Assembly: GCF_002217755.1 (NCBI RefSeq)
Contig: NZ_BCFL01000021.1
Span: forward strand, 62,001-126,000
Reading direction: 5' to 3'
Source: Streptomyces hyaluromycini
GTDB taxonomy: Bacteria > Actinomycetota > Actinomycetes > Streptomycetales > Streptomycetaceae
Length of the DNA: 64,000 bases
Shown: positions 40,227 to 48,803 of the stretch, one piece after another
How the letters are laid out: each line of letters starts with the position of its first letter
How positions within the stretch are numbered: position 1 is the stretch's first letter
The notes under the pieces: model-generated
The model's database searches: none
Told to the model about the DNA's origin: nothing
Seen by the model: the letters and a program-made list of their open reading frames with translations, nothing else
Position numbers and translations under genes: made by a program

Positions 40227-40931
40227 ATGCTGACCATCCTCGGCTTCGCCATGATCGCGACCTTCCTGGTCCTGATCATGCTGAAGAAGATGTCGCCGAT
40301 CGCGGCGCTCGTGCTGATCCCCGCGCTGTTCTGCGTGGTCGTCGGCAAGGGCGCCCACCTCGGCGACTACGTCATCGACGGCGTCACCAGTCTCGCGCCC
40401 ACCGCGGCGATGCTCATGTTCGCGATCGTCTACTTCGGCGTGATGATCGACGTCGGCCTCTTCGACCCGGTCGTCAAGGGGATCCTGAGGTTCTGCAAGG
40501 CCGACCCGCTGCGGATCGTCGTCGGTACGGCCGTACTCGCCGCGATCGTCTCGCTCGACGGCGACGGCTCCACCACCTTCATGATCACCGTCTCGGCGAT
40601 GTACCCGCTGTACAAGCGCCTGAAGATGAGCATGGTCGTGATGACCGGTGTCGCCGCGATGGCCAACGGCGTGATGAACACCCTGCCCTGGGGCGGACCC
40701 ACCGCCCGCGCCGCGACCGCGCTCAAGCTGGACGCGAGCGACATCTTCGTGCCGATGATCCCGGCGCTGGCCACGGGCCTGCTGTTCGTCTTCGCCCTCG
40801 CCTACGTCCTCGGCCGCCGCGAGCGCAAACGGCTCGGCGTGCTGACCCTGGACGAGGCGCTGGTGGAGGAGCCCCGCACGGAGACCGTCCTGGTCGGTGC
40901 CGGTGCCGGTGCCGGTGCCGGTGCCGGTGTC
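40227..40931 (+). pseudogene. Truncated CitMHS citrate-metal/proton symporter (N-terminal half)
   Basis: The first 220 or so codons encode the N-terminal half of a CitMHS permease: MLTILGFAMIATFLVLIMLKK, GVTSLAPTAAMLMFAIVYFGVMIDVGLFDPV, LDGDGSTTFMITVSAMYPLYKRLKM and LPWGGPTARAATALKLDASDIFVPMIPALATGLLFVFALAYVLGRRERKRLG. Family members have about 430-480 residues and about 12 helices; here the protein stops resembling the family just after LDEALVEEPRTETVLV, where a GGTGCC repeat begins. The frame stays open to 41444 but encodes only Ala/Gly-rich sequence, the shadow of an MFS gene end. So the transporter is cut in half, by deletion or by misassembly. Confidence 0.75.
40896..40931 (+). repeat. 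Hexanucleotide repeat at the transporter junction
   Basis: Five GGTGCC units followed by GGTGTC. It marks the exact switch between CitMHS-type coding sequence and MFS-type coding sequence in another frame. Confidence 0.9.
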
Positions 40932-41421
40932 GGCGGGGGCGACGATCGCCTGCCGGCTGGTGCTCACCCCGTTGCTGCGGCTGCTGGGGCGGCCGGTGCT
41001 GCTGACCGTCACCTGTTTCGTGGCGGCGATGCTGTGCGCGGGGATCGCGCTGCCCGCGCCGGTGTGGGCGCTGGGTGTGATGCTGGCCGTCCTCGGCTTC
41101 TGCCTGGGGGTGGGGCAGCCGCTGTCCATGACGACGGTGGTGCAGGCGGCGCCGGACGGGGCGCGGTCGACCGCGCTGGCGCTGCGGTTGACCGGCAACC
41201 GGCTGGGGCAGGTGGCCGCGCCGGCCGCGGCGGGGCTGGTGGCCGGGGTGGCGGGGGTCGCGGCGCCGTTCGTGATGCTGGGGGCGTTGCTGCTGGTGTC
41301 CTCGGGGGTTGCTCTGCGGTCGCCGGAGCGGACGGAGGGGGCGCCCAGCGGGGTGGGGGCGGATGCGTCGTTGCGGCCGCCGCGCCGTGGTGGCTGGTCG
41401 CGCAGTTCCCCGCGCCCCTAG
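40932..41421 (+). pseudogene. C-terminal fragment of an MFS transporter
   Basis: In the +1 frame relative to the CitMHS half, the sequence ATIACRLVLTPLLRLLGRPVLLTVTCFVAAMLCAGIALP, LGVMLAVLGFCLGVGQPLSMTTVVQAAPDGARSTALALRLTGNRLGQVAAPAAAGLVAG is clearly the last five or so helices of a major facilitator drug-exporter-type protein. There is no start or N-terminal half. The last 10 codons are encoded by a family B repeat, so even the original C-terminus may be altered. Confidence 0.72.
41391..41420 (+). repeat. Intergenic repeat, family B (copy 1)
   Basis: TGGCTGGTCGCGCAGTTCCC followed by CGCGCCCCT; same element as 63401-63440 and, inverted, 28024-28063. It covers the end of the MFS fragment. Confidence 0.75.
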
Positions 41422-41513
41422 GGAGTTGCCGTGCCGCTCACTGAGGAACCAGGACGAGTGAAAACGGCCGGGAAAGCGGGACCGGGACCAGCACAAGCCC
41501 CTAGGAAGGGGGC

Positions 41514-41966
41514 ATGCTCACTCATTCCCTCCGTAACCGGTCGGCCCTCGCCGTGGCCGGGATTCTGCTCGCCGGTGCTCCGACCGCGTACACGGCGCTG
41601 GCCGACGGCCGCTCCGCCGCAGTGCCGGCGCGCGGCAAGCCGTACGTCGAGACCCGGCTGCTCTTCGGCACCGCCCGGCCGGACGGCGGACCCGCCGTCA
41701 CCGACCGGCAGTTCATGGCCTTCGTCGACAAGGAGGTCACCCCGGACTTCCCCGACGGGCTCACCGTGCAGAACGGGCGCGGGCAGTGGCGGGACGCGCA
41801 CGGGACGATCGAGAAGGAGCGGTCGTACGAGCTGATCCTGCTCTATCCGGAGTCGGCGGCGAAGGGCAGCGACCGGAAGATCGAGGAGATCCGGCGGGCC
41901 TACGAGAAGGCCTTCGCGCAGGAGAGCGTGGGCAGGGTGGACGAACATGCCCAGGTCGACTTCTGA
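41514..41966 (+). CDS. Exported DUF3574 protein
   Basis: 150 residues. A signal peptide (LRNRSALAVAGILLAGAPTAYTALA) is followed by YVETRLLFGTARPDGGPAVTDRQFMAFVDKEVTPDFPDGLTVQNGRGQWRDAHGTIEKERSYELILLYP, the DUF3574 core, and a C-terminal helix with KIEEIRRAYEKAFAQESV. Function unknown for the family. GGAAGGGGGC precedes the ATG. Confidence 0.82.
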   Translation: MLTHSLRNRSALAVAGILLAGAPTAYTALADGRSAAVPARGKPYVETRLLFGTARPDGGPAVTDRQFMAFVDKEVTPDFPDGLTVQNGRGQWRDAHGTIEKERSYELILLYPESAAKGSDRKIEEIRRAYEKAFAQESVGRVDEHAQVDF

Positions 41967-42009
41967 CGGGTGCCTCCGTGGCGTGTCCCGGGGCACGTCT
42001 GGCGCGCTA

Positions 42010-42028
42010 AAACTATCGCCGCTAGTTT
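42010..42028. promoter_or_regulatory. TetR-type operator upstream of the aldehyde dehydrogenase operon
   Basis: AAACTATCGCCGCTAGTTT: eight of nine arm positions pair around a central C. Thirteen of nineteen bases match the palindrome at 46534-46552 next to the TetR gene. It lies 39 bases before the aldehyde dehydrogenase ATG. Confidence 0.6.
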
Positions 42029-42066
42029 GTGACTCGGACGACACAGCTCCGCCGGGAGGAAGCAGC

Positions 42067-43455
42067 ATGAAGGCACACGACGGCCTGTACATCGACGGCG
42101 CCTGGCGCGCCGCCGAGAGCCGGGACGTGATCGAGGTCGTGAACCCGGTCGACGAGCAGGTCGTCGGCCGGGTCCCGGCGGGCGGCGCGCTGGACGTCGA
42201 CACCGCCGTCCGCGCCGCCCGTGCCGCCCTCCCGGCCTGGGCCGCCACCCCGCCCGCCGAGCGGGCCGCCCGGCTCGCCGCCCTGCGCGATGTGCTCGCG
42301 GCCCGGAAGGACGAGATCGCCGAGACGGTCACCGCCGAGCTGGGCTCCCCGCTCCAGTTCTCCCGGACGGTCCACGCGGGCGTGCCGATCGCGGTCGTGG
42401 ACTCGTACGCCGAACTGGCGGCCGCCCACCCCTTCGAGGAGAAGGTCGGCAACTCCACCGTCCACCAGGAGCCGGTGGGTGTGGTCGGCGCGATCACGCC
42501 CTGGAACTACCCGCTGCACCAGATCGTCGCCAAGGCCGCCCCGGCACTCGCCGCCGGCTGCACGGTCGTGCTGAAGCCCGCCGAGAACACCCCGCTCACC
42601 GCCCAGCTGTTCGCGGAGGCGGTGCACGAAGCGGGCTTTCCCGCCGGTGTGTTCAACCTGGTCACCGGTCTCGGCCCGATCGCCGGGCAGGCCCTCGCCG
42701 AGCACCCGGGCGTCGACCTGGTCTCCTTCACCGGCTCCACGGCCGTCGGCAGGCAGATCGGCGCGGTGGCCGGCGCGGCCGTGAAGAAGGTCGCGCTCGA
42801 ACTGGGCGGCAAGTCCGCGAACGTCATCCTCCCAAGCGCCGACCTCGCCAGGGCCGTCAACGTCGGTGTGGCCAACGTGATGTCCAACTCCGGCCAGACG
42901 TGCAGCGCCTGGACCCGGATGCTGGTGCACGCCGACCAGTACGAGGAGGCGGTGGAGCTGGCGGCCACGGCGGCCGCCAAGTACGGCGAGCGGATCGGGC
43001 CGGTCGTCAGCGCCAGGCAGCAGGCCAGGGTGCGCGGTTACATCGAGAAGGGCATCGCGGAGGGGGCGCGGCTGGTCGCCGGCGGTCCCGAATCCCCGCG
43101 CGAACAGGGCTACTTCGTCAGCCCGACGGTCTTCGCCGACGTGACCCCCGAGATGACGATCGCCCAGGAGGAGATCTTCGGCCCGGTCCTGTCGATGCTG
43201 CGCTACGAGGACGAGGACGACGCCCTGCGCATCGCCAACGGCACGGTCTACGGGCTCGCGGGCGCCGTCTGGGCCGGGGACGAGGCGGAGGCGGTGGCTT
43301 TCGCCCGGCGCATGGAGACCGGCCAGGTCGACATCAACGGCGGCCGGTTCAACCCCCGTGCCCCGTTCGGCGGTTACAAGCAGTCGGGCGTCGGGCGGGA
43401 GCTGGGCGCGCACGGCCTCGCCGAGTACCTCCAGACCAAGTCCCTGCAGTTCTGA
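42067..43455 (+). CDS. Aldehyde dehydrogenase (NAD(P)-dependent)
   Basis: 462 residues. The Rossmann/catalytic motifs are intact: VGVVGAITPWNYPLHQIVAKAAPALAAGCTVVLKPAE, FTGSTAVGRQIGA, LELGGKSANVI with general base Glu245, and NSGQTCSAWTRM with nucleophile Cys279; the C-terminal EEIFGPVLSMLRY is also typical. It oxidises an aldehyde to the acid. The gene is 13 bases upstream of an alcohol dehydrogenase, so the pair can take an alcohol to the acid in two steps. Substrate unknown. The ATG has a GGGAGG site. Confidence 0.92.
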   Translation: MKAHDGLYIDGAWRAAESRDVIEVVNPVDEQVVGRVPAGGALDVDTAVRAARAALPAWAATPPAERAARLAALRDVLAARKDEIAETVTAELGSPLQFSRTVHAGVPIAVVDSYAELAAAHPFEEKVGNSTVHQEPVGVVGAITPWNYPLHQIVAKAAPALAAGCTVVLKPAENTPLTAQLFAEAVHEAGFPAGVFNLVTGLGPIAGQALAEHPGVDLVSFTGSTAVGRQIGAVAGAAVKKVALELGGKSANVILPSADLARAVNVGVANVMSNSGQTCSAWTRMLVHADQYEEAVELAATAAAKYGERIGPVVSARQQARVRGYIEKGIAEGARLVAGGPESPREQGYFVSPTVFADVTPEMTIAQEEIFGPVLSMLRYEDEDDALRIANGTVYGLAGAVWAGDEAEAVAFARRMETGQVDINGGRFNPRAPFGGYKQSGVGRELGAHGLAEYLQTKSLQF

Positions 43456-43468
43456 GGAGGTTGCTTCG

Positions 43469-44557
43469 ATGACTCGTACGGTCCGAGCCGCCGTGCTGCC
43501 CGCCGTGGGCGCCCCGCTGACGGTCACCGAGATCGACCTGCCGGACCCCGGCCCCGGCCAGGTCCGGGTCCGGCTCGCCGCCGCCGGCGTCTGCCACTCC
43601 GACCTCTCCCTGTCCGACGGGACCATGCGGGTGCCGGTCCCGGCGGTCCTCGGCCACGAGGGCGCGGGCACCGTGGCGGCCGTGGGGGAGGGGGTCACCC
43701 GGCTGTCGCCCGGCGACCCGGTCGTCCTCAACTGGGCGCCCTCCTGCGGAAGCTGCCACGCCTGCACGCTCGGCGAGGTCTGGCTGTGCGCCAACGCGCT
43801 GAACGGCTCCGCCGACGTCTACGCCCGTACGGCGGACGGCACCGACCTGCACCCCGGCCTGAACGTGGCCGCCTTCGCCGAGGAGACGGTGGTCGCCGAG
43901 TCGTGCGTCCTCCCGCTCCCCGCAGACATCCCGCTCACCGACGCGGCCCTGCTCGGCTGCGCGGTCCTCACCGGGTACGGCGCCGTCCACCACTCGGCGC
44001 GGGTCCGCAGGGGCGAGACGGTGGCGGTGTTCGGCGTCGGCGGAGTGGGCCTGGCCACCGTCCAGGCGGCCCGGATCGCGGGCGCGTCCAGGATCATCGC
44101 GGTGGACGTCTCCGCGGAGAAGGAAGGCCTCGCGCACGCCGCCGGCGCCACGGACTACGTCGTCGCCTCCGACACCACGCCCCGCGCGATCCGCGCCCTC
44201 ACCGGCAAGCAGGGCGTCGACGTCGCCGTGGAGTGCGTGGGCCGCGCGGTCAGCATCCGCGCGGCCTGGGAGTCCACCCGCCGGGGCGGCCGTACGACGG
44301 TGGTCGGCATCGGCGCCAGGACCGAACAGGTCACCTTCGACGCCCTGGAGCTCTTCCACTGGGGCCGCACCCTCTCCGGCTGCGTCTACGGCAACTCGGA
44401 CCCGGCCCGCGACCTGCCGTTGCTCGCCGGACACGTCCGGGCGGGCCGCCTGGACCTGACCGCACTCGTGACCGAGCGGATCGCGCTGGAGGACATCCCG
44501 GTCGCCTTCGAGAACATGCTCGCGGGGAAGGGCGGCCGGGCGCTCGTGGTGTTCTGA
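43469..44557 (+). CDS. Zinc-dependent alcohol dehydrogenase (MDR superfamily)
   Basis: 362 residues. Catalytic zinc ligands are Cys42 (AAGVCHSDLS) and His63-Glu64 (VLGHEGAGTV); the structural zinc uses Cys93, Cys96, Cys99 and Cys107 (CGSCHACTLGEVWLC). The cofactor motif is VAVFGVGGVGLATVQAARIAG with IAVDVS, the Asp pointing to NAD. It resembles class III/mycothiol-type long-chain alcohol dehydrogenases. It follows the aldehyde dehydrogenase with a GAGGAGG ribosome-binding site, forming a two-gene operon under the AAACTA-type palindrome. Confidence 0.92.
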   Translation: MTRTVRAAVLPAVGAPLTVTEIDLPDPGPGQVRVRLAAAGVCHSDLSLSDGTMRVPVPAVLGHEGAGTVAAVGEGVTRLSPGDPVVLNWAPSCGSCHACTLGEVWLCANALNGSADVYARTADGTDLHPGLNVAAFAEETVVAESCVLPLPADIPLTDAALLGCAVLTGYGAVHHSARVRRGETVAVFGVGGVGLATVQAARIAGASRIIAVDVSAEKEGLAHAAGATDYVVASDTTPRAIRALTGKQGVDVAVECVGRAVSIRAAWESTRRGGRTTVVGIGARTEQVTFDALELFHWGRTLSGCVYGNSDPARDLPLLAGHVRAGRLDLTALVTERIALEDIPVAFENMLAGKGGRALVVF

Positions 44558-44564
44558 CCGGCGG

Positions 44565-45515
44565 TCACGGCACCTGTTCGGAGCGGGGCTCCCCGGCCGC
44601 GGTCACGATTCGGGGAGCGCGGATCCGCGCCCGCGCCCGGGACCGGGACACGGCCACACCGGCCAGGCACAGCACCCCGCCCGCCAGGGTGACCGGCCCG
44701 GGGACCTCGCCGAGGGCCAGCCATGACATCAGCACCACCAGCGCCGGTACGGCGTACGTCGTCGCGCCCATCCGGCTCGCGGTGGTGCGGGCGAGGGCGT
44801 ATGCCCAGGTCGTGAAGGCGAGCGCGGTCGGGAAGACGCCGAGGTACACCATGTTGAGGGTGGCGGACAGGGGCGCGTCGGCGGCCTGGTGCACCAGCTG
44901 CCCGGCGAACGGCAGACAGGCGACGGCGCCGACGAGGCACCCGTACGTCGTGGCCTGGAGCGCGCTCGCCCGGGCCAGCGCGGGCTTCTGGGAGACGACA
45001 CCGGCGGCGTAGGCGACCGCCGCGAGCAGGCACAGCACCACACCCAGCACCGAGGAGCCGCCCCCGCCGGCCATCGACAGTCCCACGGTCACGGCGCCCG
45101 CGAACGACACCGCCATCCCCGCGAGCAGCCGGGGCGGCATGGGATCACCGAGCAGCCGGGATCCGAGCAGGGCGATCAGCAGGGGGCCGACGTTCACCAC
45201 GAGGGCGGCCGTCCCCGCGTCCACCTGCTGCTCGCCCCAGTTCAGAACGACCATGTAGAAGCCGAACCACAGCACGCCGGACATCGCGATGCCGCGCCAG
45301 GCGGACCTGGGCGGCAGCCCTTCGCGCCGCACGGCACACAGAAGCCCGAGCACGAGCGCCCCGGAGAGCAGCCGGCCGAGGGCGAGTGCGCCGGGGGAGT
45401 AGGCGTCGCCTGCGCTGCGGATCGACACGAAGGCCGACGCCCAGAGCACGACGGTGACGACGGCGGCGGCGACGGGGAGGAGGCGGTGGGGAGCGGGATC
45501 GGCGGGCTTCTTCAT
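44565..45515 (-). CDS. EamA family (DMT) transporter
   Basis: 316 residues with ten hydrophobic helices in two EamA repeats (for example LLPVAAAVVTVVLWASAFVSIRSAGDAYSPGALALGRLL and the second LGVVLCLLAAVAYAAGVVSQKPAL). The motif LWASAFVSIR with early Pro/Gly is typical of RhaT/EamA metabolite exporters. It ends eight bases from the convergent alcohol dehydrogenase. Start chosen at MKKPADPAPHRLL; a longer reading would run into the repeat region. Substrate unknown. Confidence 0.87.
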   Translation of the reverse strand: MKKPADPAPHRLLPVAAAVVTVVLWASAFVSIRSAGDAYSPGALALGRLLSGALVLGLLCAVRREGLPPRSAWRGIAMSGVLWFGFYMVVLNWGEQQVDAGTAALVVNVGPLLIALLGSRLLGDPMPPRLLAGMAVSFAGAVTVGLSMAGGGGSSVLGVVLCLLAAVAYAAGVVSQKPALARASALQATTYGCLVGAVACLPFAGQLVHQAADAPLSATLNMVYLGVFPTALAFTTWAYALARTTASRMGATTYAVPALVVLMSWLALGEVPGPVTLAGGVLCLAGVAVSRSRARARIRAPRIVTAAGEPRSEQVP

Positions 45516-45595
45516 GCGGTCGAGGGTATGGACTGGGGGCGGGCCGGGGCTGGCGGATTTCGGACGGGTGGATGGGGGCGGGGGCGGGGGGTTTC

Positions 45596-45822
45596 GCTTA
45601 CCGGCGCTGGCCGGGTGCCTCCCCCAGAGGGGGGACCCCCAGCGCCCACCCGTGCCGCCTGGGGGCACCTCCCAGGCCTTTAAGGCACTGGGGGAGGCAC
45701 GCCTGCCCGCAGCTGAGTAGCTGCGACGCTGCCCGCGGCTGTAGCGCCCCTTTAGGGGCGCGGGGCTGTATTTGATTTGCGGCTCCGCCGCGTGGGCGCG
45801 ATCAGCCCCCACCGGCCCGCAC
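45596..45822 (+). repeat. Compound intergenic repeat (family D arm plus family A copy 3)
   Basis: 45596-45743 starts GCTTACCGGCGC and includes GCGCCCACCCGTGCCGCC, GGCACGCCTGCCCGCAGCTG; 45744-45822 is a family A copy beginning with the palindrome GCGCCCCTTTAGGGGCGC. The same blocks occur in inverted order at 53572-53730. An extra 40 or so bases with a CTGGGGGAGG hairpin are present only here. Nothing coding lies in the gap 45516-45850. Confidence 0.8.
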
Positions 45823-45850
45823 CCGACGTCCGGCCGGAGCACCCCTCACC

Positions 45851-46507
45851 TCACGTCGTCTCCGCCACCTTCGAAAATTGCTCCTGCAACCCATCCAGCA
45901 ACGCCCGCAACCCCGTCTCGAACGCCCGCTCGTCGATCTTCTCCTGGCGCTCCGAGAGGAGATGCGCCTGGCCCAGGTGCGGATAGTCGGCCGGGTCGTA
46001 CGCGCTCGCGTCGTCCACGAAGCCCCCGGCGAACGACCCCAGCGCCGACCCCATGATGAAGTACCGCATCAGCGCCCCGATCGACGTCGCCTGCGCCGGC
46101 GGCCACCCCGCGTCCACCATCGCGCCGTAGACCGCGTCGGCGAGCCGGAGTCCGGCCGGGCGGCGGCCGGGGCCCCGGGCGAGGACCGGGACGATGTTCG
46201 GGTGGTCCCGCAGTGCCGTCCGGTACGACACCGCCCAGTCGTGCAGCGCGGTCCGCCAGTCCCGTTCGGCGTCCTGCCCGAGGTCTTCGAACATCGACAG
46301 GTCGACCTGTGCGCTGACCGAGTCCGCGACCGCCTCCAGGATCTCGTCCTTGGTGCGGAAGTGGTTGTAGAGGGAGGGCCCGCTCACCCCCAGCTCGGCC
46401 GCGAGCCGCCGCGTGGAGAGGGCCGCCAGTCCCTCCGCGTCCACGAGTTCCCGTGCCGCCAGGACGATCCGGTCGGTGCTGAGGAGGGGCTTGCGCGGTC
46501 GGGCCAT
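45851..46507 (-). CDS. TetR family transcriptional regulator
   Basis: 218 residues. HTH: TDRIVLAARELVDAEGLAALSTRRLAAELGVSGPSLYNHFRTKDEILEAVAD. The C-terminal part resembles TetR_C domains with ALHDWAVSYRTALRDHPNIVPVLARGPGR. It is divergent from an acyl-CoA dehydrogenase with a palindrome (46534-46552) between the two starts, and a related palindrome precedes the aldehyde/alcohol dehydrogenase operon 4 kb away, so it probably represses itself, the acyl-CoA dehydrogenase and that operon. MARPRKP is the chosen start; ATG at 46516 is possible. Confidence 0.87.
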   Translation of the reverse strand: MARPRKPLLSTDRIVLAARELVDAEGLAALSTRRLAAELGVSGPSLYNHFRTKDEILEAVADSVSAQVDLSMFEDLGQDAERDWRTALHDWAVSYRTALRDHPNIVPVLARGPGRRPAGLRLADAVYGAMVDAGWPPAQATSIGALMRYFIMGSALGSFAGGFVDDASAYDPADYPHLGQAHLLSERQEKIDERAFETGLRALLDGLQEQFSKVAETT

Positions 46508-46533
46508 GGCGCACATAGTAGGGCTGCAAGAAT

Positions 46534-46552
46534 AAACTAGCAGTGCTAATTA
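46534..46552. promoter_or_regulatory. TetR operator between tetR-type gene and acyl-CoA dehydrogenase
   Basis: AAACTAGCAGTGCTAATTA contains the near-perfect palindrome AACTAGCA-G-TGCTAATT (one mismatch), centred 36 bases from the TetR start and 22 bases before the dehydrogenase start. Confidence 0.65.
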
Positions 46553-46564
46553 AAGGGTGATCGC

Positions 46565-47719
46565 ATGGTGAACCTGGGGCTCAGCGAGGAGCAGACCGCC
46601 GTACGGCAGCTCGCCCGGGACTTCGTCGACCGCGAGATCACCCCGAACGTGATCGCCTGGGACCGCGCCGAGGAGGTCGACCGGGGGATCGTGAAGAAGC
46701 TCGGCGAGGTCGGCTTCCTGGGCCTGACGATCGACGAGGAGTACGGCGGCTCGGGCGGCGACCATCTCGCGTACTGCCTGGTGACGGAGGAACTGGGCAG
46801 GGGGGACTCCTCGGTCCGCGGGATCGTGTCCGTGTCCCTGGGGCTGGTCGCCAAGACCGTCGCCGCCTGGGGTGCCGAGGAGCAGAAGCGGCGCTGGCTG
46901 CCGGGGCTCACCTCCGGCGGGTACGTCGGCTGCTTCGGCCTCACCGAACCCGGCACCGGCTCCGACGCGGGCAACCTCACCACCCGAGCCGTTCGCGAAG
47001 GCGACGACTACGTCGTCAACGGCACCAAGATGTTCATCACCAACGGCACCTGGGCCGACGTCGTCCTCCTCTTCGCCCGCTCCACCGACGCCCCCGGCCA
47101 CAAGGGCGTCTCCGCCTTCCTCGTGCCGGCCGACACCCCCGGCCTCACCCGCCGCCCCCTGCACGGCAAGCTCGGCCTGCGCGGCCAGGCCACCGCCGAA
47201 CTCGTCCTGGAGGACGTCCGGATCCCCGCCTCCGCGATGCTCGGCCCGGAGGGCAAGGGCTTCTCGGTCGCCATGTCGGCGCTCGCCAAGGGGCGGATGT
47301 CGGTCGCCGCCGGCTGTGTCGGGATAGCCCAGGCCGCACTGGACGCGGCCGTGCGGTACGCCGGGGAGCGCGAGCAGTTCGGCACGCCGATCGCCGGGCA
47401 CCAGCTCGTCCAGGAACTGATCAGCGACATCGCCGTCGACGTGGACGCGGCCCGGCTGCTGACCTGGCGGGTCGCCGATCTGATCGACCGGGGGCTGCCG
47501 TTCGCCACCGAGTCCTCCAAGGCCAAGCTCTTCGCCTCCGAGGCCGCCGTGCGCGCCGCCAACAACGCCCTCCAGGTCTTCGGCGGCTACGGCTACATCG
47601 ACGAGTACCCGGCCGGCAAACTCCTGCGCGACGCCCGCGTGATGACCCTCTACGAGGGCACCAGCCAGATCCAGAAGCTGCTCATCGGGCGGGCGCTGAC
47701 GGGCGTTTCGGCTTTCTGA
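46565..47719 (+). CDS. Acyl-CoA dehydrogenase
   Basis: 384 residues, the usual length. FAD/substrate motifs: GGYVGCFGLTEPGTGSDAGNL, YVVNGTKMFITNG, GKLGLRGQATAELVLEDVRIP, and the catalytic base Glu364 in LYEGTSQIQKLLIGRAL, as in short/medium-chain enzymes. It introduces the alpha-beta double bond in acyl-CoA degradation, passing electrons to ETF. Divergent from its probable repressor. Its chain-length specificity is not evident. Confidence 0.92.
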   Translation: MVNLGLSEEQTAVRQLARDFVDREITPNVIAWDRAEEVDRGIVKKLGEVGFLGLTIDEEYGGSGGDHLAYCLVTEELGRGDSSVRGIVSVSLGLVAKTVAAWGAEEQKRRWLPGLTSGGYVGCFGLTEPGTGSDAGNLTTRAVREGDDYVVNGTKMFITNGTWADVVLLFARSTDAPGHKGVSAFLVPADTPGLTRRPLHGKLGLRGQATAELVLEDVRIPASAMLGPEGKGFSVAMSALAKGRMSVAAGCVGIAQAALDAAVRYAGEREQFGTPIAGHQLVQELISDIAVDVDAARLLTWRVADLIDRGLPFATESSKAKLFASEAAVRAANNALQVFGGYGYIDEYPAGKLLRDARVMTLYEGTSQIQKLLIGRALTGVSAF

Positions 47720-47778
47720 GTACGTTCCTGAGTATCCGGGCGGATGTGGCGCGTGCCACGTTCGCCGATGCTCGTTCC

Positions 47779-48066
47779 ATGAGTGACACACCAGTGAGAC
47801 AGCAGAACACGGCCGCCTTCTACGGGCAGGCCGTCGCCTCCTTCGCCGTCGCCATCACGGCCACGGCCATCGGTATCCTCCGGTTGCACGCCGACGCATG
47901 GGTACGTGCCTTCCTCGGCATCGCCGTCCTCTACCTCGTCACCTCCGCCTTCACGCTCGCGAAGGTCATCCGGGACCGCCAGGAGGCCGGGCAGATCGTC
48001 AGCCGGGTCGACCAGGCCAGGCTGGAGAAGCTGCTCGCCGAACACGACCCCTTCGAGAAGCTCTGA
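47779..48066 (+). CDS. YiaA/YiaB family inner membrane protein
   Basis: 95 residues with two membrane helices (FYGQAVASFAVAITATAIGILRL and VRAFLGIAVLYLVTSAFTLAKVI), the YiaAB layout, then a helical cytoplasmic tail RVDQARLEKLLAEHDPFEKL. Function of the family is unknown. A duplicated AAGCTCTGAGC straddles its stop codon and the following gap. Confidence 0.83.
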   Translation: MSDTPVRQQNTAAFYGQAVASFAVAITATAIGILRLHADAWVRAFLGIAVLYLVTSAFTLAKVIRDRQEAGQIVSRVDQARLEKLLAEHDPFEKL

Positions 48067-48104
48067 GCCCCCTTGCCGCCCGGGAAAAGCTCTGAGCGGG
48101 CACA

Positions 48105-48120
48105 CTAAGCGCTCGCTCAG
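48105..48120. promoter_or_regulatory. Palindrome upstream of the TetR gene at 48168
   Basis: CTAAGCGCTCGCTCAG; arms CTAAGC and GCTCAG with one mismatch around four bases. Eleven of sixteen bases match CTAAGCAACTGCTTAG in the MaoC/soxR gap. Likely autoregulatory site. Confidence 0.55.
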
Positions 48121-48167
48121 CTTCGGCGGTATGGTGGAGCTCCGGTATCGAGAGGGGCGAGTGAGCG

Positions 48168-48791
48168 ATGAGTACGGCGGAGGAGACGACCGGCGGCGAG
48201 GTCGAGCCGTGGGAAGAGGTCACCCCTGACGCGGCCCGGCGACTGCTGGTCGCCGCCGTGGAGGCCTTCGCCGAGCGCGGCTACCACGCCACCACCACCC
48301 GCGACATCGCGGGCCGCGCCGGTATGAGCCCCGCCGCGCTCTACATCCACTACAAGACCAAGGAAGAGCTGCTCCACCGGATCAGCCGCATCGGTCACGA
48401 CAGGGCCCTGGAGATCCTCCAGACGGCCGCCCGGCGCGAGGGCACCGCCACCGAGCGGCTCGCCGACGCCGTCAGCTCCTTCGTCCGCTGGCACGCCGGG
48501 CGGCGCACCACCGCGCGGGTCGTGCAGTACGAGCTCGACGCCCTCGGCCCCGACGCCCGCGCCGAGATCCTCGACCTGCGCCGCCAGGTCGACGCCGAGG
48601 TGCGCGGGATCATCCAGGAGGGCGTCGCGTCCGGCGAGTTCGACGTCATCGACGTGCACGGCACCACCCTCGCGGTGCTGTCGCTGTCCATCGACGTCGC
48701 CCGCTGGTTCAACGTCAACGGTCCCCGGACCCCGGAGGAGGTCGGCGCGCTCTACGCCGACCTCGTGCTGCGGATGGTCGGGGCCAAATAG
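48168..48791 (+). CDS. TetR family transcriptional regulator
   Basis: 207 residues. HTH: ARRLLVAAVEAFAERGYHATTTRDIAGRAGMSPAALYIHYKTKEELLHRISRIGH (about 22-78). The C-terminal domain (QYELDALGPDARAEILDLRRQVDAEVRGIIQEGVASGEFDV ... SLSIDVARWFN) matches the KstR2/FadR-like TetR_C type that often senses acyl-CoA. It is convergent with a MaoC-like hydratase gene whose promoter carries a similar CTAAGC palindrome, making that gene a likely target. Confidence 0.88.
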   Translation: MSTAEETTGGEVEPWEEVTPDAARRLLVAAVEAFAERGYHATTTRDIAGRAGMSPAALYIHYKTKEELLHRISRIGHDRALEILQTAARREGTATERLADAVSSFVRWHAGRRTTARVVQYELDALGPDARAEILDLRRQVDAEVRGIIQEGVASGEFDVIDVHGTTLAVLSLSIDVARWFNVNGPRTPEEVGALYADLVLRMVGAK

Positions 48792-48803
48792 CCGCGGGGC
48801 GGC

